In this document: in pieces, positions 57,877-64,000 of the stretch
Layout of the letters: each line of letters begins with the position of its first letter
How positions within the stretch are numbered: position 1 is the stretch's first letter
Origin: Rhodoligotrophos defluvii
GTDB taxonomy: Bacteria > Pseudomonadota > Alphaproteobacteria > Rhizobiales > Im1
Direction: 5' to 3'
Assembly (NCBI RefSeq): GCF_005281615.1
Contig: NZ_SZZM01000007.1
Span: forward strand, 186,001 to 250,000
DNA: 64,000 nucleotides
Made by a program: the position numbers and the translations under genes
Notes under the pieces: model-generated
Told to the model about the DNA's origin: nothing
Database searches by the model: none
Seen by the model: the letters and a program-made list of their open reading frames with translations, nothing else

Positions 57877-58986
57877 ATGGCAAGCGAAGTCAATATCGTT
57901 CGGATCAGCAAGGCTTATGGCGGGTTCAAGGCGGTCGACAATGTGTCCTTGCGCATAAGGCAGGGCTCTTTCGTCTCGCTGCTCGGCTCGTCCGGGGCGG
58001 GAAAGTCGACGGTTCTGCGCATGATCGGCGGGTTCGAGCTCCCCGACACCGGCCGGGTGGAAATCGGCGGGAGGGACGTGACGCAGCTGCCGCCTTATCG
58101 GCGGGACGTCAACACCGTCTTCCAGAACTACGCGCTGTTCCCGCACATGAGCGCTGCCGACAACGTAGCTTATGGCCTGCGGCAGGACCGCGTGCCGGCG
58201 GATGAACGGCGCAAGCGGGTGCGCGATGCGCTGGAGATGGTGCAGATGCTATCCTTCGCCCATCGCCGTCCAACCGAGCTCTCGGGCGGTCAGCAGCAGC
58301 GCATCGCCCTGGCGCGAGCCCTGGTGAAGCGCCCGTCCGTGCTGTTGCTGGACGAGCCGCTCGGCGCGCTCGACCGCAAGCTGCGCCAGCAGATGCAGAT
58401 CGAGTTGAAGCTGCTGCAGGCACAGCTCGGTCTCACCTTCATCTTCGTCACCCATGACCAGGAGGAAGCGCTGGCCATGTCGGATCAGATCGCCATCATG
58501 CGGGATGGACGTATCGAGCAGCTCGGCAGCCCCACCGATCTTTACGACACGCCGCGCACTGCTTTCGTGGCGAGCTTCATCGGCGCGCAGAATTTCCTGG
58601 TGGGCGCACGTATAGCCGATACCCAACAGCTCGATGCGGAAGGCACACGATTCACCGCAAGCCGGATTGCCGAGGGCCTGCAGCCCGGCGCGACGGCACT
58701 TGGCGCGGTGCGGCCAGAGCATGTGGTGCTGACCACGGACGAACCTACCGATCAACCCAACCGTATCGCCGGTCGGGTCGCGGCCGTGGTGATGCTGGGC
58801 GACGCACTGGAATATCTGGTCAAGCTCGCGGGTGACCGCGAGCTGATCAGCAGGGTACAGAGGGGGCGCGCCGCCGGCCTGCCCAATACGGGCGAAGCGG
58901 TGTGGGCAAGTTGGGATGCAGCCCATTTCAGCCTCTATCCGTATGAGGACCTGCAGGCCCAGTCCAGCCGCATGAAGAGCAACTGA
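57877..58986 (+). CDS. potA: Polyamine-type ABC transporter ATPase (PotA-like)
   Basis: This 369-residue ATPase has Walker A GSSGAGKST (about 37-45), signature LSGGQQQRIALARAL, Walker B VLLLDEPLGALD, the switch His in FVTHDQEEAL, and a C-terminal TOBE domain of about 120 residues. It energises the PotB/PotC-like permeases downstream. The potB gene starts three bases after its stop. Confidence 0.93.
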   Translation: MASEVNIVRISKAYGGFKAVDNVSLRIRQGSFVSLLGSSGAGKSTVLRMIGGFELPDTGRVEIGGRDVTQLPPYRRDVNTVFQNYALFPHMSAADNVAYGLRQDRVPADERRKRVRDALEMVQMLSFAHRRPTELSGGQQQRIALARALVKRPSVLLLDEPLGALDRKLRQQMQIELKLLQAQLGLTFIFVTHDQEEALAMSDQIAIMRDGRIEQLGSPTDLYDTPRTAFVASFIGAQNFLVGARIADTQQLDAEGTRFTASRIAEGLQPGATALGAVRPEHVVLTTDEPTDQPNRIAGRVAAVVMLGDALEYLVKLAGDRELISRVQRGRAAGLPNTGEAVWASWDAAHFSLYPYEDLQAQSSRMKSN

Positions 58987-58989
58987 GCC

Positions 58990-59922
58990 ATGGCCCAGGA
59001 CTCTGCAGCACCGAGCCTGCCCGTAGCGCCGAATCTCAAGCCGTGGCCTCTGCCGCGCTGGATCCTGGCCTGGCCGGCGCTGGCCTGGTGGATCATCTTT
59101 TTCGTCCTACCCATCGCCTGGATCGTGCTCTACAGCTTCGGGTCGAAGCCGCAAGCGACCGAGCAGGGCTTCGTCTCCCTTAAGACGTTGTCCTTCGACA
59201 ACTACTTGGCCGCAACCAGCGAACTCTTCTTCAATGTCTTCCTCGGCACGCTGCAGATCGCCGGTATCGGGACCATTGCCTGCGCGCTGATCGGCCTGCC
59301 CGTGGCCTACACGCTCGCCTATTACGTGGCGCCACGCTGGCGGCCTCTGCTCATCTTCCTGCTGATCCTGCCCTTCTGGACAAGCTTCCTGCTCAGGACC
59401 TTCGCCTGGCGCATCATCCTCGCGCCCCAGGGCACGCTGTCCAAGGCGTTGCAGTCGCTTGGCATCATCGATGGGCCCTTGCTTATCCTGGATACCAGCT
59501 GGGCTGTTCAGCTCGGCATCGTCTACAATTATCTGCCAGTGATGATCCTACCGATCTACGTGGCCTTCGAGCGTATCGACCCGGCGCTCGCCCGGGCCAG
59601 CATGGATCTGGGTGCGGGTCCCATCCGCACCTTTTTCCAGGTGACCCTGCCGCTTGCCGCGCCCGGCCTGTTCGGGGGCCTGCTGCTCACCTTCATTCTC
59701 GCCGCCGGCGATTATGTGGTGCCGACCATTCTCGGCGGCACCAAGGGGCTCATGGTCGGCAATCTGGTGGCCACCCAAATCCTGTCCGCCCAGAATCTTC
59801 CTGTAGGCGCCGCCATGGCCATTCTGCTCATCCTCATGCTGGCGGTGGTGATTGCTGCTGCCGTCGTGGTCCTCTGGGGCGCCTCACGCACACTGCGCCT
59901 CGTGCGGGGAGCAGCCCTATGA
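58990..59922 (+). CDS. potB: Polyamine-type ABC transporter permease (PotB-like)
   Basis: This 310-residue permease has six predicted membrane helices and the cytoplasmic EAA-type coupling loop SMDLGAGPIRTFFQVTLPLA. The first helix begins WPALAWWIIFFVLPIAWIV. It overlaps potC by ATGA. Confidence 0.92.
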   Translation: MAQDSAAPSLPVAPNLKPWPLPRWILAWPALAWWIIFFVLPIAWIVLYSFGSKPQATEQGFVSLKTLSFDNYLAATSELFFNVFLGTLQIAGIGTIACALIGLPVAYTLAYYVAPRWRPLLIFLLILPFWTSFLLRTFAWRIILAPQGTLSKALQSLGIIDGPLLILDTSWAVQLGIVYNYLPVMILPIYVAFERIDPALARASMDLGAGPIRTFFQVTLPLAAPGLFGGLLLTFILAAGDYVVPTILGGTKGLMVGNLVATQILSAQNLPVGAAMAILLILMLAVVIAAAVVVLWGASRTLRLVRGAAL

Positions 59923-60740
59923 GCCTTCAGCCACGCAACATCCGCCGCATCATCGGCCTCACCTGGATGGCGCTGGCGTTCATCTTCCTGTTCCTGCCGA
60001 TCTTCGTGATCGTGGCCTATTCCTTCAACGGCGGGCGAAACCTCTATGTCTGGCAGGAATTCTCGACCCGCTGGTATGCGGTCGCGCTGGACAATCCCCG
60101 GGTTCTGAGCGCCCTGGCGGTGTCGTTGAAAGCGGCGGCCATAAACGCACTCATCGCCGTGAGTCTTGGCGTGCTCGCCGGCCTCACGCTTGCCCGCCGC
60201 AAGGGACGCTGGCTGGTGCCCTATGTCATGCTGATCTTCGTGGTATTGGGCACGCCGGAGCTTGTCTCAGCCATCGGCCAGATGATCTGGCTGGACCGTC
60301 TCGGCATTTTTGACGGCATCACGAGGCTGTCCATCGGCCATTCAGTGTTCAATGTAGCGGTGGTCACGCTCATTGTCCGCGCACGGGCGGAGGGCATGGG
60401 CGACCAGCTCGAGCAAGCCGCCGCCGACCTCGGTGCCGTTCCCTGGCGTGCTTTCGTCACCATCACCCTGCCGCTGCTGTTTCCAGCGGTGCTGGCGGGC
60501 CTGCTCCTGTCCTTTACCTTCTCGCTGGACAACGTGATCACCTCGGTCTTCGTCCAGCGGCCGGGCACGACGACGCTGCCGCTCTATATCCTGTCCTCGT
60601 TCAAAGCCGGGCTGAAGGGCGACGTGGCGGCGATCGCCGTGATCATGCTGGGCGTCAGCATCGCGGCTATCGCCATCGCGGCGCTGCTGCTTAACCGTGG
60701 CGCGCGGCGCGGCAGCGTCATGGGCGGAGCGACGGGTTGA
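59919..60740 (+). CDS. potC: Polyamine-type ABC transporter permease (PotC-like)
   Basis: This 273-residue second permease has six membrane helices and the coupling loop QAAADLGAVPWRAFVTITLP. It completes the importer. The gene is convergent with the thiolase; the 65 bases between hold no clear terminator. Confidence 0.92.
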   Translation: MSLQPRNIRRIIGLTWMALAFIFLFLPIFVIVAYSFNGGRNLYVWQEFSTRWYAVALDNPRVLSALAVSLKAAAINALIAVSLGVLAGLTLARRKGRWLVPYVMLIFVVLGTPELVSAIGQMIWLDRLGIFDGITRLSIGHSVFNVAVVTLIVRARAEGMGDQLEQAAADLGAVPWRAFVTITLPLLFPAVLAGLLLSFTFSLDNVITSVFVQRPGTTTLPLYILSSFKAGLKGDVAAIAVIMLGVSIAAIAIAALLLNRGARRGSVMGGATG

Positions 60741-60805
60741 TCCAAGCTAGCCCAGAGGCCGTGCTTATCATGGGGCCCGGCCATCCACTTCGCTCGAAAA
60801 ATGCC

Positions 60806-62053
60806 CTAGGCCTGGTTGGGGGCGGAGAGAATGCCGACCACGGCGCTTGCCTCCTCGATACCGTAGAGCCCGCCGCTGTTCTCAACGATGGCATAGCGTG
60901 CGTCGGGCACCTGCCGTGGGCCTGCGCGGCCGCGCAGCTGCGTGACCAGCTCGTGTATCTGGGCAAGCCCGGTGGCACCGAGCGGATGGCCGCGTGATTC
61001 GAGGCCGCCCGATACGTTGATGGGAATCTTGCCGCCGAGCCGCGTCTCGCCATTCTCCGCCGCCCGGCCGCCTTCCCCGCGCGGCACGAGGCTCAGGTTC
61101 TCCGAATGCACCAGCTCGCCGAAGGCGGTGGCATCGTGCATCTCGGCAAGGTCGATATCGTCCGGCGTGACCCCGGCCTTCCTGTAAGCGATATCGGCGG
61201 CGATTCGGCCGATATGGCGGTCCCAGTCCATAGGGTCGCGGTCGACGCTGGAGCACAGCACCAGCGCCTCTATGGGAACGGCGATGGCCTCCGCGCCGAG
61301 CTTGCGCACCCCGTCCGCCGTGCACAGTAACGCCGCGGCCGCCCCATCCGAATAGGGCGCGCACATCGGCACTGTCAGCGGATAGGAGAGCGGACGGCCG
61401 GCCAGCACTTCCTCGATGGTGAACGGCCGCTGGAATTGGCAGTAGGGGTTGAGCATCGAATGGCCGTGGTTCTTGGACGAGATCGCCGCAAGCTGCGCTT
61501 GGGTGGTGCCGAAGTCGCGCATATGGCCACGGATCCAGTAGCCATAGACATCCATGAACACCGAGCGATGACCGTTCACCGGCGGCGCCTCCGGCCCGCC
61601 CGCGGCCACCGACTCGAGCGCGCGAATGACGCCCGCCCGATCGTAAACGTCCAGCCCACCGGTGAACAGCGCATCGCGCTTGTCGCCGGTGTCGGCGGAC
61701 AGCTTTTCCGCCCCGACCGCAAGGGCGACATCGCCCTCCCCCGCCTTCAGCTGCAGCCAGGCCGAATAGAGGGCCGTCGATCCGGACGCGCAGCCATTTT
61801 CCACATTGGCGATGGGAATGCCCTCGAAACCCAGCGGACGCAGCGCGATCTGCCCCGGCGTCGCGGTCTGCCCCTCCAGCACCGCCTGGCCCATATTGGC
61901 ATAGTAGATGGCATCCACGTCCTTCGGGCCGGCGCCCGCATCCTTGAGGCATGCCTCAACCGCCTCGCGGATCAGGTCTTTGATGCTCCGCTCCGGGTAG
62001 AGCCCGAAGCGGGTCATGCCGACGCCGACCACATAGATCCTGTCTGGTTTCAT
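60806..62053 (-). CDS. Thiolase-family acetyl-CoA acetyltransferase (SCP-x type)
   Basis: This 415-residue thiolase-fold enzyme has the nucleophile Cys88 in ENGCASGS and the C-terminal GHPLGATG with its catalytic His. The SCP-x-like branch lacks the usual CxG motif near the end (it reads IVENSGGLYG), so it may catalyse thiolysis or a related cleavage on unusual acyl-CoAs rather than standard acetoacetyl-CoA. Placement beside HAAT genes suggests a catabolic gene cluster. The ATG at 62053 follows AGAGGGTAGGCAG. Confidence 0.85.
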   Translation of the reverse strand: MKPDRIYVVGVGMTRFGLYPERSIKDLIREAVEACLKDAGAGPKDVDAIYYANMGQAVLEGQTATPGQIALRPLGFEGIPIANVENGCASGSTALYSAWLQLKAGEGDVALAVGAEKLSADTGDKRDALFTGGLDVYDRAGVIRALESVAAGGPEAPPVNGHRSVFMDVYGYWIRGHMRDFGTTQAQLAAISSKNHGHSMLNPYCQFQRPFTIEEVLAGRPLSYPLTVPMCAPYSDGAAAALLCTADGVRKLGAEAIAVPIEALVLCSSVDRDPMDWDRHIGRIAADIAYRKAGVTPDDIDLAEMHDATAFGELVHSENLSLVPRGEGGRAAENGETRLGGKIPINVSGGLESRGHPLGATGLAQIHELVTQLRGRAGPRQVPDARYAIVENSGGLYGIEEASAVVGILSAPNQA

Positions 62054-62126
62054 CTGCCTACCCTCTCGTTGGGATGGCGGGCCGCTCGCCGCCTGTGACT
62101 CGCCGCCTCGTCGCTCGCCACCTGGC

Positions 62127-63350
62127 CTACCACTTGGTGATGTCGGTCGGCACCGGGATCCATTCCGGCGTGGCGAGCACATATTCGCCATCCTTCACCG
62201 TCTCGATCTTCACCGAGCCGGTCAGCGGGAAAGGCGCATCCGCCGTGAACTTGAGGTCAGCCAGGATGCCCATCAGCTCGTCCTCCGTGAAGGTATGGGT
62301 GCGCAGCGTCTCGAACACCGCTTCCCCGGTGATCTTGTCGGCGCCCACCCGCTCGGCCGTGTGCTCGATGGCGCGCACGGCAACGAGGCCTTGGCTGATG
62401 CCCAGCAGGGTCAGCGGGTCCCAGTCCTCTGGCAGCCCATAGTCCTTGGCGAGGGTCTGATAGAACTCCCAAGCCTTGCCGGATTTTTCAGACGTGGGCG
62501 CGATGCCGGTTGCCACCATGTGCCCTTCCCACGGCGCATAGCTCTTCATCGCCTGCGAGACCGGCCAGATCGTGTGCCACGTCGCGGCGATGGTCGGAAT
62601 GCTGACCCCATGCAGCTGCTCGGCCCGGATCGCCGCGCCGGCCAGCGTGGTATTCGCCGTGCCGATGATCACATCGGCCTTCGCATCGACGATCTTCTTC
62701 ATGGGGCTCGCGAGGTCCACCGGCTGCGGCTCGACCCATTCGGTCACCGCCACCTCCGCCAGCCCTTTCGGCTTCAGCACGTCGTTGATGTATTTCGTCA
62801 GGCCATTGACAATATCCACGTAAGCCGGCGAGGCCTGTGACGACAGAAACGCGACCTTCACTGGCCGCTTATCTGGATTCTGGTCGATGAACCAGCGCAG
62901 CGCGGCCGCCCATTCATGCACATAGGTCGGCCGAATGGTGAAGATCCACTGGTCGGGCAGCCAGGCATAACCGTAGCCGGGCGGCGCGTAGAGGATGGGC
63001 ACCTTGTCGCTCGGCAGGCGCTGCTGCAGAGCCGCCACGTCGGAGCCGCCGAGCCCCAGAGCCAGCACTGGCTCGTCCTCGCTCAGAATGCCCGGCCACA
63101 AGCTTGCCACCACCGAGGGGTCATAGCGGGTGTCGTAGTCCTTCGGCTTGAGCACAACGCCCAGTTCCTTGCCCTTGGTGTCGCTCCACCACTGGAGAAC
63201 CTTGTTGCGCGAGATCAGCCGTTTACTGAGATCGGCGAAGGGGCCGGAATTGTCCACCAGTGTCGGTATGGTGTATTCCGTCTGCGCAAAGGCGGGCATC
63301 GCGGTCATCAGCCCCATCGCCACCGCCATTGCCAAGCTGCTTAGTCTCAT
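62127..63350 (-). CDS. HAAT ABC transporter binding protein (second system)
   Basis: This 407-residue protein has a signal peptide (residues 1-23, ending AFAQ) and a type I periplasmic-binding fold (IPTLVDNSGPFADLSKRL; VKVAFLSSQASPAYVDIVNGL). The ribosome site GGGAGGAA is five bases before the ATG at 63350. It differs clearly from the LivK-like protein at 36926 and likely binds a different ligand, perhaps an organic acid or amide. It follows a LivF-type gene. Confidence 0.88.
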   Translation of the reverse strand: MRLSSLAMAVAMGLMTAMPAFAQTEYTIPTLVDNSGPFADLSKRLISRNKVLQWWSDTKGKELGVVLKPKDYDTRYDPSVVASLWPGILSEDEPVLALGLGGSDVAALQQRLPSDKVPILYAPPGYGYAWLPDQWIFTIRPTYVHEWAAALRWFIDQNPDKRPVKVAFLSSQASPAYVDIVNGLTKYINDVLKPKGLAEVAVTEWVEPQPVDLASPMKKIVDAKADVIIGTANTTLAGAAIRAEQLHGVSIPTIAATWHTIWPVSQAMKSYAPWEGHMVATGIAPTSEKSGKAWEFYQTLAKDYGLPEDWDPLTLLGISQGLVAVRAIEHTAERVGADKITGEAVFETLRTHTFTEDELMGILADLKFTADAPFPLTGSVKIETVKDGEYVLATPEWIPVPTDITKW

Positions 63351-63389
63351 CCATTCCTCCCTGTCGTTTTTCTGCCGCACCCGCCGAAC

Positions 63390-64000
63390 TCACCCGAGCC
63401 AGCGCTTGCGCCGCTTGTAGTGCTTGACGTCCCTGAAGCTCTTGCCCTGCCCCGATAGGCTCATGCCGAGGTAGAACTCCTTAATATCCTCGTTCTCGCG
63501 CAGCTCGGCGCCGGAGCCTTCCAGCATGATGCGGCCGTTCTCCAGCACATAGCCATGATCGGCGATCGCCAGCGCCACCTTGGCGTTCTGCTCAACCACC
63601 AGGAAGGCGATTCCCTCCTCGCGCCGCAGCCGCTCGATCAGCCGGAAGATCTCCGCCACGATCAGCGGGGCCAGGCCCAGCGACGGCTCGTCCAGCAGCA
63701 CGATGCGCGGCTTGGCCATGAGCGCGCGGCCGATGACCAGCATCTGCTGCTCGCCGCCCGAGAGGTAGCCCGACACCCGGTTGCGCAGCGCAGGCAGCTT
63801 GGGGAAATAGCCGTAGACCTTGTCCAGCATCTCCCGCCGCTCGGCCCGGCTGCCCAGGATCTTGCCTCCCACCAGCAGGTTCTGCTCGACCGTCATATGC
63901 GGCAGGATCTTGCGGCCCTCCACCACCTGCACGAGCCCGCGCCGCACGATGTTCTGCGGCTCCTCGCGCTGGATCTCGTCGCCGTTCAGCCGTACGGCGC
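63390..64000 (-). CDS. HAAT ABC transporter ATPase LivF-like (partial)
   Basis: The gene enters from beyond the window edge; about 203 C-terminal residues are visible and the frame is open to base 64000. Signature YLSGGEQQM and Walker B IVLLDEPSLGLAP are present; Walker A lies outside. The family segment VQVVEGRKILPHMTVEQNL identifies the LivF branch. A basic C-terminal tail (KSFRDVKHYKRRKRWLG) extends past the usual end. It is the ATPase of a second HAAT transporter whose other genes should lie to the right. Confidence 0.92.
   Translation of the reverse strand, partial: AVRLNGDEIQREEPQNIVRRGLVQVVEGRKILPHMTVEQNLLVGGKILGSRAERREMLDKVYGYFPKLPALRNRVSGYLSGGEQQMLVIGRALMAKPRIVLLDEPSLGLAPLIVAEIFRLIERLRREEGIAFLVVEQNAKVALAIADHGYVLENGRIMLEGSGAELRENEDIKEFYLGMSLSGQGKSFRDVKHYKRRKRWLG

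Overview
The window is a GC-rich, densely packed chromosomal segment from an alphaproteobacterium, most likely of the order Hyphomicrobiales (Rhizobiales). The argument is gene order and gene types: a pyruvate dehydrogenase E2/E3 tail followed by lipA, a COQ10/RatA-type gene, a stand-alone CinA amidohydrolase, a fused ispDF, dusB-ntrB-ntrC-ntrY-ntrX, trkA, hfq and hflX. The assignment is inference from neighbourhood, not from a search. No rRNA, prophage, CRISPR array or intact insertion sequence was found; one tRNA (Lys, anticodon UUU) is present.

Layout. 1-5257: end of the pdh locus (pdhC, lpdA), a small membrane protein, lipoate synthase and a START-domain protein, facing a minus-strand pncC/cinA-ispDF pair. 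5454-16560: one long plus-strand run with two nitrogen-type two-component systems (NtrB/NtrC and NtrY/NtrX), TrkA, Hfq and HflX. 16572-25843: minus-strand housekeeping genes (mazG, an MBL-fold hydrolase, tatD, metG, holB, tmk, a D,D-carboxypeptidase, rlpA, a Sel1-repeat protein). 25969-32775: an acyl-CoA ligase facing an RND efflux operon whose last gene is a cyclase/formamidase-like hydrolase. 33087-38134: a complete branched-chain (HAAT) ABC transporter, with the binding protein gene convergent to the other four. 38308-53541: mainly core genes (rpsD, murI, trmJ, icd, a cyclic-nucleotide-gated channel, alaS, leuA, glmS, glmU) plus small envelope proteins. 53766-64000: tRNA-Lys with a decayed transposase tail beside it, an aminotransferase, an amidase with a complete polyamine-type ABC transporter, a thiolase, and the start of a second HAAT transporter that runs off the window.

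How the genes fit together. The NtrBC/NtrYX-Hfq block is the regulatory core for nitrogen and redox control. The second half carries nitrogen- and carbon-scavenging modules (two HAAT systems, amidase plus PotABCD-like importer, aminotransferase, thiolase, acyl-CoA ligase), which fits a heterotroph living on amino acids, amides and fatty or aromatic acids.

The most interesting non-coding signals are: a probable leucine attenuator in front of leuA (a 56-codon Ala/Leu-rich leader ORF ending in three Leu codons, with mutually exclusive RNA pairings); a palindrome flanked by two CAA-N-TTG boxes upstream of ntrY that resemble NtrX sites; and the frameshifted transposase remnant between tRNA-Lys and the aminotransferase. 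I see no convincing wholly new biological system; the leuA leader is the best candidate for something undescribed.
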